This document shows positions 8,103 to 16,779 of a DNA stretch of 39,633 bases, piece after piece. The position numbers and the translations under genes were made by a program. The notes beneath the pieces were generated by a model. The model searched no databases. It worked only from the letters and a program-made list of their open reading frames with translations, and was not told where the DNA came from. The DNA is from an uncultured Collinsella sp. (GTDB lineage: Bacteria; Actinomycetota; Coriobacteriia; Coriobacteriales; Coriobacteriaceae): contig CATYZK010000017.1 in assembly GCA_958415665.1 (NCBI GenBank), forward strand, positions 1 through 39,633, written 5' to 3'. Each line of letters opens with the position of its first letter. Position 1 is the first letter of the stretch.

Positions 8103-10568
8103 CTACTCCACCGGTTTGAAGATGGTGGCCTGACCGAAGACGCTGCGGATGAGGGCTTTGGCCTCGTCCTCGGTCTGCGGGATGCTTGGGGCTGCGCCCT
8201 GATGGCCGAAGGGACTGCCCGCGCCGGGGTTGGACTCCCAGGGAGCTGCAGGAGCGTCCTCCTCTTTGGGGGCAGTTGCAGCGGGCTTGGGCGCGGGCGT
8301 CGCACCCGGCACGTCGAACGGAGGCAGATCGTCCCCGCTCGCATCGCCGGCAAAGCCGCCGACCATGGCGTCATCGTAGGGCACCTGCTCGGATTCCCAC
8401 GGTGCAGACTGCGCAGACGGCTGAGCCTTGGGAGCGGACGCGCGCTCGGGCGCGCGGGGCGCAGGCTCAGTCGGGAGCTTGCCCGTGGCAGGAGCGCCAG
8501 CGGGGTTGTCGGAGCGCAGCCAGGGGGCTTTGCCCAGGTCGGATGACTTGGGCGCAGGCGCGGCGGCGGGCTTGGGCGCGGGGACCGGAGCAGCCTGTTT
8601 GGGCGCAGCGGGTTCAGGCGCCGACGGGGTCGGTGCCGCTACCGGTGCCGCTTTTGGCTGCGTCGCGCTGACGTTCGAGGATGCAGGGGCCGCCGAGGAC
8701 ACGGGTTGCGGGTCCGCAGATGCCGCAGCCCGTGCAGATGGAGAATGCTCCTCATGTTGAGGAGCCGGCGTGCCACCTCCATCCAGGACGTAGTCGATGG
8801 TGCGACGACCGAAGACCGCACTGACTGTCGGCAGGACCACCGACTGCGTGTCGGCGCGTCCGAGCATCTTGATGGCAAAGGTCGAGCCCGCGGGGAACGA
8901 GACCGTGAGCTTGGAGCCGTCGTCTGCTGTGGCGCGGGCGTTGAGCAAAAGCCCTGCGTAGGAAGCCTGACGCGCCTTGACACGCTCGACAACCTCAGCC
9001 CATTTGCGCTGCAGCTCTCCGGCGTCCTCGACCGCGGAGGTCTCGGCAGCACCGGCGGCGGCAACCTGGGCGGCAGTGTTGGGCTGGGGCTTAGGTGCCG
9101 GCACGGCGGCAGGTGCGGGAGCCGGGGCAGCGGCGGGCTGGGGCGCGGACGCCGCAGGCTTGGACGCCGGTGCGGACGCAGCACGAGACGCCGGCTGGGC
9201 CGCCGGAGCGGCAGCACCACGGTCCCAAGGCATTCCGCCCTGATGCGCGGACGTAGCAGCGGGGGCAGTGGATGCCGCCGGAGCGGCAGCACGGGCACCC
9301 GAGATAAGCGTCGGCTGCTGGGCGGCAGCGGGTACGGATGCTGCAGACGTGGCGGCCTGAGCAGCAGCCACGCTCGCCGGCACCGCGGCATTGGTAACCA
9401 TGGCCTCCAGGCGTGCCACGCGCTCGGCCAATGCCTCAATCGTTATATCAGCCTCGGGACGTGCCAGGCGCGTGCAGGCGATCTCGAGCACCAGGCGCAC
9501 GTCGCTCGCGCCCCTCATCTCCAGTGCGGCATCGTCGAGCACTGTCAGCACACGGGCCAGGCGGTCGGCGGGATGCTCGCCAAAGGCAGCGGCCTCGGCA
9601 GCAAGCGCCTCGGCCTGCTCGGGGCCGCCCTCAAACAGCTCGGCGCGAGCACCGGCAACGCAGGCAACGTACACGTCACGCACATGTGCCACCAGGTCGC
9701 GCGTCAGCTCCAGCAGGTCGTTTCCTTCCTCGACCTGCGCACGAATCAGTCCATAGAGCTCGGCAACATCGCGATCGGCAATGGCGCGGGAAAACTCGCC
9801 CAGAATCTGGTCCGAAACCTCGCCTAAAAGCGAGCGGGCGTCGTCCGCATGCACAGAACCGTTACCAAAGACGCTCAGCTGCTCCAGCGTGGACAATGCG
9901 TCGCGCATGCCGCCCTTGGCATGGCGCGCCACGATAGCCAGCGCCTCGTCGTCGTAATCGAAGCCCTCCTGCTCGCACACGTATGCCAGGCGATGCTCAA
10001 TATCCTCGTTGCCGATGCGGTGGAAATCGAAGCGCTGACAGCGCGAGAGGATGGTCTCCAGAATCTTTTGCGGGTCGGTGGTGCACAGCACAAAGATCAC
10101 GTGTGCCGGCGGCTCCTCAAGAGTCTTGAGCAGCGCGTTGAACGCTGCCGTCGTGAGCATGTGAACCTCGTCGATGATATAGATCTTGTACTTGCCGCGC
10201 ACCGGGGCAAAGTTGACGGAATTGATGATCTCCTCGCGCACGTTGTCCACGCCGGTACGGCTTGCGGCATCGAGCTCGTAGACATCGGGGTGGTTGCCCT
10301 CGGCAATGAGCTCGCACTCCTCGCAAGTACCGTCGGGCATGCAGCCGCTTGCACCTTCGGCGCGCGCCGCCTCGGCATTGCGGCACAGCAGCGCCTTGGC
10401 CAGAATGCGCGCCATGGTGGTCTTGCCCGTGCCGCGCGGTCCGCAGAACAGGTAGGCGTGGGACAGGCGCCCCTCGGTGATGGCGTGCTCGAGCGTCGAG
10501 ACGATATGCTGCTGGCCCACCACGGAGTCGAAGGTGAGCGGGCGATACTTTCGGTACAACGATTCCAT
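8103..10568 (-). CDS. dnaX: DNA polymerase III subunit gamma/tau
   Basis: Clamp-loader ATPase of 821 residues. From the ATG at 10568 (GGGGGAG ribosome binding site; start gives the standard MESLYRKYRP), residues 43-50 are the Walker A GPRGTGKT, cysteines 62, 76, 82 and 85 form the zinc module, DEVH is at 133-136 and the SRC motif at 175-177. Domain III runs to about residue 365. The remaining 450 residues are mostly Ala/Pro-rich low-complexity sequence, with one more ordered segment around the VVERVKARQASYAGLLLNAR stretch, making it longer than the 643-residue E. coli tau. I see no slippery A-AAA-AAG heptamer for a programmed frameshift. It would normally be followed directly by ybaB; here about 1.4 kb intervenes. 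Confidence 0.95.
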   Translation of the reverse strand: MESLYRKYRPLTFDSVVGQQHIVSTLEHAITEGRLSHAYLFCGPRGTGKTTMARILAKALLCRNAEAARAEGASGCMPDGTCEECELIAEGNHPDVYELDAASRTGVDNVREEIINSVNFAPVRGKYKIYIIDEVHMLTTAAFNALLKTLEEPPAHVIFVLCTTDPQKILETILSRCQRFDFHRIGNEDIEHRLAYVCEQEGFDYDDEALAIVARHAKGGMRDALSTLEQLSVFGNGSVHADDARSLLGEVSDQILGEFSRAIADRDVAELYGLIRAQVEEGNDLLELTRDLVAHVRDVYVACVAGARAELFEGGPEQAEALAAEAAAFGEHPADRLARVLTVLDDAALEMRGASDVRLVLEIACTRLARPEADITIEALAERVARLEAMVTNAAVPASVAAAQAATSAASVPAAAQQPTLISGARAAAPAASTAPAATSAHQGGMPWDRGAAAPAAQPASRAASAPASKPAASAPQPAAAPAPAPAAVPAPKPQPNTAAQVAAAGAAETSAVEDAGELQRKWAEVVERVKARQASYAGLLLNARATADDGSKLTVSFPAGSTFAIKMLGRADTQSVVLPTVSAVFGRRTIDYVLDGGGTPAPQHEEHSPSARAAASADPQPVSSAAPASSNVSATQPKAAPVAAPTPSAPEPAAPKQAAPVPAPKPAAAPAPKSSDLGKAPWLRSDNPAGAPATGKLPTEPAPRAPERASAPKAQPSAQSAPWESEQVPYDDAMVGGFAGDASGDDLPPFDVPGATPAPKPAATAPKEEDAPAAPWESNPGAGSPFGHQGAAPSIPQTEDEAKALIRSVFGQATIFKPVE

Positions 10569-10684
10569 GGGTGCTCCCCCGGGTATACTGAGTCTTGTTG
10601 CCGCGGCGGCCATGCGGTCGCACGGCATACTGCATTCCATAATAACCCGTACGGCGAGCCCGCCGCGATAGGAGTCCAAAGAGC

Positions 10685-11401
10685 ATGGCAGACGCAGAGA
10701 GCAACCTCGTTCCCTCCGAAGCAGCCGACCAGGTCGAGGTCGCGCTCGAGGCGCAGGCCGCAGCCGACGACGGCATCCTGTACCTCAACGAGTATCAGTA
10801 CGAAAACGACCTCGTCACCGACTTCGCCCGCCTGGTCGCCTCGCCCAGGCGCCGTGGCTCGCTGTATGTCGCCGCGGCAATTGCCGCGCTTATCGGCATC
10901 GGCATGTTGGTGGCCGGCGGCAACTGGATCAAGTTTGGCGTCGTGCTGATCGTATTCGGCGCCTTTTTGGCCTGGTGGAGCAAGAACCTGCACCACACGC
11001 TCGCCCGCGACTTTATCGACGCCGTCGAGGCCGACAAGTCCATGGGCGGCCGCTACCGCCGCGTCGCCGCCAACGAGAACGGTCTGATGGTATGGGGCAA
11101 GAGCGGCAAGTCGCAGTTCTTCCCGTTTGAGAAGCTCGACCACGTGCTCGACGGCGAGCGCATCTTTGTGGCCATGTTCGCCGACCAGGGCGTGACGATC
11201 CCCAAGGACACCTTCGTCCGTGGCGATGCCGAGCAGTTTGGCTCCTTCCTCAAGGCGCGCATCAACAAAAAACTCCGCATTGAGACCAAACGCAAGAAGA
11301 TGAAGGCCGAGAAGGCCGCCGCCGAGGCCAAGCAGGGCGACAAACCCCAGGAGACCAAAGGCAAGCAGCGCAAGCAGAAGAAGAACAAGAAGAAGCGCTA
11401 A
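10685..11401 (+). CDS. YcxB-like two-TM membrane protein with Lys-rich tail
   Basis: A 238-residue protein starting with ATG after an AGGAG ribosome binding site. It has an acidic N-terminus, two closely spaced membrane helices (about 59-78 and 82-99), then a soluble domain (YRRVAANENGLMVWGKSG...FFPFEKLDHVLDGERIFVAM) that resembles the C-terminal domain of YcxB-like proteins, and a final segment of about 45 residues that is almost entirely Lys, Glu, Gln and Ala (ending KKNKKKR). The tail may contact nucleic acid or phospholipid. Function is unknown. It is divergent from dnaX, with 116 bp between the two starts. Confidence 0.75.
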   Translation: MADAESNLVPSEAADQVEVALEAQAAADDGILYLNEYQYENDLVTDFARLVASPRRRGSLYVAAAIAALIGIGMLVAGGNWIKFGVVLIVFGAFLAWWSKNLHHTLARDFIDAVEADKSMGGRYRRVAANENGLMVWGKSGKSQFFPFEKLDHVLDGERIFVAMFADQGVTIPKDTFVRGDAEQFGSFLKARINKKLRIETKRKKMKAEKAAAEAKQGDKPQETKGKQRKQKKNKKKR

Positions 11402-11456
11402 GGCCAAACCAGACAGGCAGCCTCGCATCCCGCTATCCTCCCCATGCACCCGAGCG

Positions 11457-11465
11457 TGCTACACT
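11457..11465 (+). promoter_or_regulatory. Possible extended -10 promoter of the kinase-cell wall operon
   Basis: TGCTACACT is a good extended -10 (TGn followed by TACACT) placed 81 bp before the first gene of the operon. The same nine bases occur at the right position upstream of the tRNA-Arg gene (22244-22252, minus strand), which strengthens both. No clear -35 is visible. Confidence 0.45.
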
Positions 11466-11545
11466 AGCAGCATCTATGCCACCGCGAACGGCTCGGCTCC
11501 GCGCCCGCCACTCGCAAACGAACTTTAAACGCACGAGGGTTGGCC

Positions 11546-13399
11546 ATGCCGCTTTTCTCGCAACATACCGCCCGGTTCTCGCCGGACGTTCCTTTGGAGG
11601 GTACCAGCTCTCGCGAGCTGCTCAAGCGGTACCAGCCGCTCGAGACACTTGCGACCGGCGGTTTTGGCTCCATCGAGATCTGCCGCGACACGCACCTACG
11701 CCGCCGCGTCGCCATTAAGCGCATCCCCCTTATCAACGGCGCCGGCATGCCCGCCAGCGACATCATGGATGTCCTGCGCGAGGCGCACACTGCCGCCATG
11801 CTTCAACATCCCAATATCGTGCAGGTCATCGACTTTACGCATGACACCGCCTATGCCTACCTGGTCATGGAGTATGTCGACGGTATGTCGCTGGCCGAGT
11901 TTTTGCATCGCGTGGACGGCCACTCGCTCACCTTTGACGAGGCCGCGGCCATTGCCGATGCCCTGGGCCAGGCGCTCACCTTCGCCCATAGCAATGGCGT
12001 ACTCCACCTGGACATTAAGCCCGCCAACGTGCTCATCGACCACTCGGGCAATGTAAAGCTCACCGACTTTGGCATGGCGCGACTGTCGTCCGCCGGTGGC
12101 TTTGGCGGCTCGCGCGGCGGCACCATCGGCTACATGCCGCCCGAGCAGCTCGATATCGAGACCGGCACGGTCGACGAACGCGCCGATGTCTTTGCCCTTG
12201 CCTGCGTTATCTATGAGGGCTTGTGCGGCAGCGCCCCCTTTATAGCGGCCACGCCCGCTGACTCGCTCGACCGCATCATCGGCGGCGCCACCTATCCCAG
12301 CGAGCTGATACCACACTTTCCCCCGGGAGCCGAGGCCGCGCTCATGAGCGCGCTCTCCCCCATGCCGCAGGACCGCCCCAACAGCATCGAGGCATTTTGC
12401 GACCAACTCCTTGCCGGTCTGGGCAGCGTGCGCGAGGGCCGTCGCAGTCTGGAGCAAATGGTTAGCGAGCTTTCGGACGACGAGCAGGAGCTCGACGATA
12501 TCGAGCCGTCGTACTACGAGGACGACGCCATCGAGGTCGACCCCGCGCTCGGCTGGGCGGGCACGCGCTGGAGCCATGCGCGCGACTACACCATGCACGC
12601 TATCTCGGCGCTAACGTGCGGCACCTTTAGCTTTTTGCTGATGCAAACGGCCGGGGTCGCGGCGCTTCCCGGCCTGGTCATTGCGGCTATCGCGATCGGA
12701 GCGGCGGCTGGCCTGGCCCCCCAGATCGGCTCGGCCATCTCGGCCGTGGGCTTTTTGGTGCTCATGGCAAACGCCACCATGCAGGCGCAGGGCATCCTGT
12801 CGATGTTGCCCGTCGCGGTGATCTTTGCCGCTGCCATGTCCGGTTGGTGGATCGCCTGGGGTCGCACCGAGGCTGCCGCGAGCGCCGCGCTCACCTGTGC
12901 ACTCGCGCTTGGCTGTCTGACTGGCAATACCTTCCTGGCAGCTGGGGTCGCCGCCGGCGTCGCGTCATTTTGGCTCGGCCCGGCAAGCGCCGCCGCGGCA
13001 ACGGGCATGGGCGTGCTTTTTGCCCGTCTGGCCACGGTCGCGCTTTCAGCCGGAGGCGTGCTGGGGCTCGGCAACGTTGCCGCAGCGCTGGAAGACCCGC
13101 TCCTTTGGGCTGCCTTTGTGCTGGTCGCGACAACTGCCGCAGCGTCATCTGCGCTGCTCAATGCCCATGCCAAGCGTGCCGACCAGGGCTCAAACCTTGC
13201 CGCAATCGCCGCCATCGCCGTCACCGGCATCGGCTGCGCAGCGGCATCCTGTCTTGCACACCATATGGAAATTGCCAGCCTTGCAGCCGCGGTCGCCGCC
13301 AAGGCGGCAGTTGCGGGAACCCTATCCTCTATAATCGTTGGGATATGCCTATATTTGCTCGGATACCAAAGAACCTATACGGAGAGTGATCTTTCGTGA
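11546..13399 (+). CDS. Ser/Thr protein kinase with polytopic C-terminal membrane domain
   Basis: A 617-residue kinase opening the operon. The ATG at 11546 follows GAGGG by 6 nt. Motifs: glycine loop ATGGFGS (36-42), K58 in VAIKR, catalytic loop HLDIKPAN (154-161), DFG (174-176) and PPE (198-200). The catalytic loop reads HLD rather than HRD, so it is a non-RD kinase and may not depend on activation-loop phosphorylation in the usual way. Residues 300-345 are strongly acidic. From about 352 to 610 there are roughly eight hydrophobic Ala/Gly-rich membrane segments and no extracellular sensor domain. It takes the place of PknA in the actinobacterial cluster, but its architecture differs. The stop overlaps the GTG of the next gene (GTGA). 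Confidence 0.9.
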   Translation: MPLFSQHTARFSPDVPLEGTSSRELLKRYQPLETLATGGFGSIEICRDTHLRRRVAIKRIPLINGAGMPASDIMDVLREAHTAAMLQHPNIVQVIDFTHDTAYAYLVMEYVDGMSLAEFLHRVDGHSLTFDEAAAIADALGQALTFAHSNGVLHLDIKPANVLIDHSGNVKLTDFGMARLSSAGGFGGSRGGTIGYMPPEQLDIETGTVDERADVFALACVIYEGLCGSAPFIAATPADSLDRIIGGATYPSELIPHFPPGAEAALMSALSPMPQDRPNSIEAFCDQLLAGLGSVREGRRSLEQMVSELSDDEQELDDIEPSYYEDDAIEVDPALGWAGTRWSHARDYTMHAISALTCGTFSFLLMQTAGVAALPGLVIAAIAIGAAAGLAPQIGSAISAVGFLVLMANATMQAQGILSMLPVAVIFAAAMSGWWIAWGRTEAAASAALTCALALGCLTGNTFLAAGVAAGVASFWLGPASAAAATGMGVLFARLATVALSAGGVLGLGNVAAALEDPLLWAAFVLVATTAAASSALLNAHAKRADQGSNLAAIAAIAVTGIGCAAASCLAHHMEIASLAAAVAAKAAVAGTLSSIIVGICLYLLGYQRTYTESDLS

Positions 13400-14409
13400 A
13401 CTTCCTGAACATCTTCGAGGACCACGTGGCCGGCATCTTCGGTGCCACCCGTGCCCCGTTCTCCTTTAAGAAGCTTGCCAAGCAGGCCGCTCGCGACATG
13501 GAGGATCAGACTCTGGTGATTAACGGCGTCAACACGGCGCCGGCACTCTATACCAACCTGATCGCCGCCGACGACGATCCCATGCTCGCCCCGTTCTACC
13601 CCGAGCTTTCGCGCGAGGTCCGCGAGTTTGTGAAGGCGCAGGCCGAAAAGCGCCGCTATGTCTTTGTCGGCGAGCCCCTCGTGCGCTTTATGATCGATCC
13701 GCAGCTGCGCGCCGGCAAGTTCTCGGTCTTTGCCGAGAACGTCGATGCCCCCCCGCTCGGCCGCCTATACGAAGAAGAGCGCGCCTATCAAAACGGCCTG
13801 TGCCAGAACAACTCCGCGGCAAGCCGTGCCGCCAGCGCCCCGCGCGCCGGCCAGCAGCAGTTTGCTGCCCCGCAGCAGCAGCGCCCCGCCGCCATGCCCC
13901 AGCAGCAGCCGACGCCTCGCGCCGCCGCTCCCGACCCGCTTGCCACGGCAGACCCCTTCGCGCCTAGCGTCCCCGACCCCGCCGCCGCACCCATCCCGGT
14001 GCCGCAGACCGTCTCGCGCGACACGCTTGCCGGCATGGGCGGAGCCGCCGCGACCGGTGCCGCCGTGGGCCTAGGCGCCGCAGCCGGCATCGCCTCCAAC
14101 ATGGCGAGCACTCGCGCCCCGCAGCGCCCGCTCGCCCAGCTCGTCGACGTCGTGAGCGGCGAGAGCCATAGCATCACCTCCGCACAGGTGACCATCGGTC
14201 GCGAGCGCTCAGTTTCCGACATTGCCCTGCGCGACCCCAACGTGTCGCGCCGCCACGCCCAGCTCACCTTTACGGGCTCGGATTGGTCGATCGAGGACCT
14301 CAATTCCACCAACGGCACACTCGTCAACAACCGCCGCATTACGCGCTGCCCGCTGCGCAACGGCGATCTGCTGACGTTTGGCCTGAGCACCTTTGAATTT
14401 AGGGGATAG
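13396..14409 (+). CDS. DUF3662 and FHA domain protein (FhaA-like)
   Basis: A 337-residue protein like mycobacterial FhaA, which links Ser/Thr phosphorylation to peptidoglycan synthesis. The N-terminal 120 residues (MNFLNIFEDHVAGIFGATRA...) match the DUF3662 domain. A Gln/Ala/Pro-rich linker follows (about 140-240), then a complete FHA domain (265-337) with IGRE (267-270), SRRHAQ (284-289) and LNSTNGT (303-309). The GTG start at 13396 overlaps the kinase stop, implying translational coupling. In mycobacteria the FHA domain binds phosphorylated partners such as MviN/MurJ; that partner is not in this window. The next FHA gene begins after 6 bp. Confidence 0.9.
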   Translation: MNFLNIFEDHVAGIFGATRAPFSFKKLAKQAARDMEDQTLVINGVNTAPALYTNLIAADDDPMLAPFYPELSREVREFVKAQAEKRRYVFVGEPLVRFMIDPQLRAGKFSVFAENVDAPPLGRLYEEERAYQNGLCQNNSAASRAASAPRAGQQQFAAPQQQRPAAMPQQQPTPRAAAPDPLATADPFAPSVPDPAAAPIPVPQTVSRDTLAGMGGAAATGAAVGLGAAAGIASNMASTRAPQRPLAQLVDVVSGESHSITSAQVTIGRERSVSDIALRDPNVSRRHAQLTFTGSDWSIEDLNSTNGTLVNNRRITRCPLRNGDLLTFGLSTFEFRG

Positions 14410-14415
14410 TCGCTT

Positions 14416-14832
14416 ATGAACATCGATATCGTCCTTTTTGCAGGCCGCATCGTCCTGGTCGCCCTGCTCTATATCTTCCTGTTCGCCGTCATGAAGACCG
14501 GCGTGGGACTTGTGCGCGGACAGCGCCGCGACTCGGCCATCTGGACGATCGATGTGGACAAGGGTCCGCGCGGTATCCGCGGCATCCACGTAGATATGCT
14601 CGGCCCCGTCATCGTCGGTCGCTCGCCATCTTCGGACATCTGCATCAACGAACCATTCGTCTCGGCCTCGCATGCGCGCTTTTCGCTGCAGGGCCCGGCG
14701 CTCATCATCGAGGACCTCAACTCGCTTAACGGCACGCTCGTCAACGGCCGCCAGCTTGTGGAGCCCGCAACGCTGCGCGAGGGCGACGAAGTCCAGATCG
14801 GCGATGTGGTCATGAAGGTGAACCGTCGATGA
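14416..14832 (+). CDS. Membrane-anchored FHA protein (FhaB/FipA-like)
   Basis: A 138-residue protein with one N-terminal membrane helix (about 6-26) and a cytoplasmic FHA domain (about 63-136): VGRSPSSDICI (67-77), SASHAR (83-88) and EDLNSLNGTLVNG (99-111). The STNG signature reads SLNG, a conservative departure. Position and architecture match mycobacterial FhaB (FipA), which helps recruit division and cell-wall proteins in a phosphorylation-dependent way. It sits between the FhaA-like gene and the phosphatase gene, overlapping the latter by ATGA. Confidence 0.9.
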   Translation: MNIDIVLFAGRIVLVALLYIFLFAVMKTGVGLVRGQRRDSAIWTIDVDKGPRGIRGIHVDMLGPVIVGRSPSSDICINEPFVSASHARFSLQGPALIIEDLNSLNGTLVNGRQLVEPATLREGDEVQIGDVVMKVNRR

Positions 14833-16763
14833 TCGACGAGGAGAACAAGTCCGCGACTATGACCGAGGCACCGGCTGCCGCCACAGCTGCGCCGGCCCAC
14901 GCCGCTCCGGCGGGCTCCGCACCCGTGGAACCCGAGGACACCGTGTTCTCCCTGCCTCTTTCGCATGTAACGCATGATATTTCGGATCTCGCCGATAACG
15001 AGGACGAAGAGGATGCCGTAGCGGCGCCCATCGGCGCACATGCTGCGGAACAGCCCACAGCGCCCGAAGCAACCTCGGCGCCAGCTCACTTTGCAGAGCC
15101 CGTCGCCGCGGCAATCAACGAGAGCGCTGCGGTGTTTGCGGCACCCGAGCCCGCCGCGCCGGCGTTTCCCATAGCTCCGGCATCCGAAGTTGCGCCCGTG
15201 TCTACGCCGGCGCCCGAAGCGGGGCCATCCCCCGAGGACGGCCCCGCACCCAAGACCCCGCAGCCTGCGCCCGCAAGCGAGTCCGATGCCGTGGCCGAGC
15301 CCGCCGCCCAGTCGCAAAGCATGCCCGCGCCGTCGCACTTTGCGACGCCCGAGCCTATAGACGTCAGCCCGCAAGACGACGAGTCGACCGCCCGCGTGTC
15401 CGAGGAGCCCGGCTCCCCGGACACCGGCGATTCCGAATCAAACGCCGAGATCGACACCGTCTCTCCCGGTGACACAGCCGAGATCGACGTTGCCGCCGTT
15501 GAGGCCAAGCTCAAAGACCCCGGCTCGACCATGAGCTTTGAGCCCCTAACCGAGGAGCGCATCGAGACCGACTCGACCTATGATGCCGGCACCACCACGC
15601 AACTCATGTGGGGCGCCCGCTCCGACGTTGGCTGCGTACGCCCGCACAATGAGGATTCCTACCTGGTGCAGTCGCCGCTCTTTTGCGTATGCGACGGCAT
15701 GGGCGGTCACGCCGCCGGCGAGGTAGCCTCTTCCATCGCCGTCGAGACTATTGCCAAGACGGCCCCGCAGTCCGCCGACGCAGCACGCCTGGCCGCAGCC
15801 GTCGAGGCAGCCAACGCCGCCGTAATCGAGGCGGCCCTGAACGGCCTGGGCAAGCCCGGCATGGGCTGCACAGCCACTTGCGCCTATATCGAAAACGACA
15901 CGCTCGCCATCGCCCACGTGGGTGACTCTCGCGCCTACCTGCTCCACGAGGGCACGCTCATCCGCGTGACCCGCGACCACTCCTACGTGGAGGAGCTCGT
16001 GGACGCCGGCGAGATTACGGCAGACGAGGCTCGCGTCCACCCCAACCGTTCGGTCATCACCCGTGCGCTGGGCTCGGACCCCGCCATGTATGCCGACCAC
16101 TTCACTCTGCATATCGAGGAAGGCGACCGCCTGATCCTGTGCTCCGACGGCCTTTCGAGCATGATTCCCGATAGCGATATCGAGAACATCGCCACGCAGT
16201 CCTCAACCGCGCAAATCTGCGTCGACAACCTAGTGGACGCGGCGCTTGCCGCCGGCGGCCACGACAACGTGACCGTAGTAGTCGTTGACCTGGTTGACGA
16301 TGGCGTTATGCGCGAAGCGCAACGCGTGCGTCGCCGCAACATTACTATCGCCGCCATCCTGGCCCTCGTCTTTGTGCTAGCAGCTGGCATCTGGGCCTAC
16401 ACGGGTGTCACCGGCTCGTACTACCTGGGTACCTACCAGGGCAATGTCGCCGTCTGGCGCGGCCTGCCCGGCAAGCCGCTCGGACTCAAGCTCCACTGGC
16501 TCGAAAGCGAAACCAGCATTAAGCTGTCCGACCTGCCCGAAGACACGCAAAACCGCCTCAAGGCGGGCATTCCGCAAACAAGTGTCGACGATGCGCAGGA
16601 CACGATATCCAAGTACCGCCACCAGATCGACGAGGAGCAGACCCGCCAGGTGATCGACGCGCAAACGATTCGCGACAACACCAATCAGGGATCGACCTCC
16701 GAATCAGATTCTGAGAAAACCGCCGAACAGTCCGCCGAGGCCGAAGCCTCCGATAAGAATTAG
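14829..16763 (+). CDS. pstP: PP2C-family Ser/Thr phosphatase with long N-terminal extension (PstP-like)
   Basis: A 644-residue membrane phosphatase that should reverse the action of the kinases in the window. Residues 1-258 are an acidic Ala/Pro-rich, probably disordered extension that most PstP proteins lack. The PP2C domain starts near residue 260: RPHNEDSYL, DGMGGHAAGE, HVGDSRAYLL, SDGLSS and GGHDNVTVVVVD carry the metal-binding aspartates. One membrane helix (about 504-527) is followed by an extracytoplasmic tail of about 115 residues. The extension contains EDTVF around T38, a motif similar to two sites in the membrane protein at 31620. The start overlaps the upstream FHA stop. Confidence 0.92.
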   Translation: MIDEENKSATMTEAPAAATAAPAHAAPAGSAPVEPEDTVFSLPLSHVTHDISDLADNEDEEDAVAAPIGAHAAEQPTAPEATSAPAHFAEPVAAAINESAAVFAAPEPAAPAFPIAPASEVAPVSTPAPEAGPSPEDGPAPKTPQPAPASESDAVAEPAAQSQSMPAPSHFATPEPIDVSPQDDESTARVSEEPGSPDTGDSESNAEIDTVSPGDTAEIDVAAVEAKLKDPGSTMSFEPLTEERIETDSTYDAGTTTQLMWGARSDVGCVRPHNEDSYLVQSPLFCVCDGMGGHAAGEVASSIAVETIAKTAPQSADAARLAAAVEAANAAVIEAALNGLGKPGMGCTATCAYIENDTLAIAHVGDSRAYLLHEGTLIRVTRDHSYVEELVDAGEITADEARVHPNRSVITRALGSDPAMYADHFTLHIEEGDRLILCSDGLSSMIPDSDIENIATQSSTAQICVDNLVDAALAAGGHDNVTVVVVDLVDDGVMREAQRVRRRNITIAAILALVFVLAAGIWAYTGVTGSYYLGTYQGNVAVWRGLPGKPLGLKLHWLESETSIKLSDLPEDTQNRLKAGIPQTSVDDAQDTISKYRHQIDEEQTRQVIDAQTIRDNTNQGSTSESDSEKTAEQSAEAEASDKN

Positions 16764-16779
16764 AAAGGGAGTGCCGCTT

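Noticed and set aside
8103..10568. Programmed frameshift in dnaX producing a short gamma form
   Set aside because: I found no A-AAA-AAG-type slippery run with a following stem in the GC-rich sequence.
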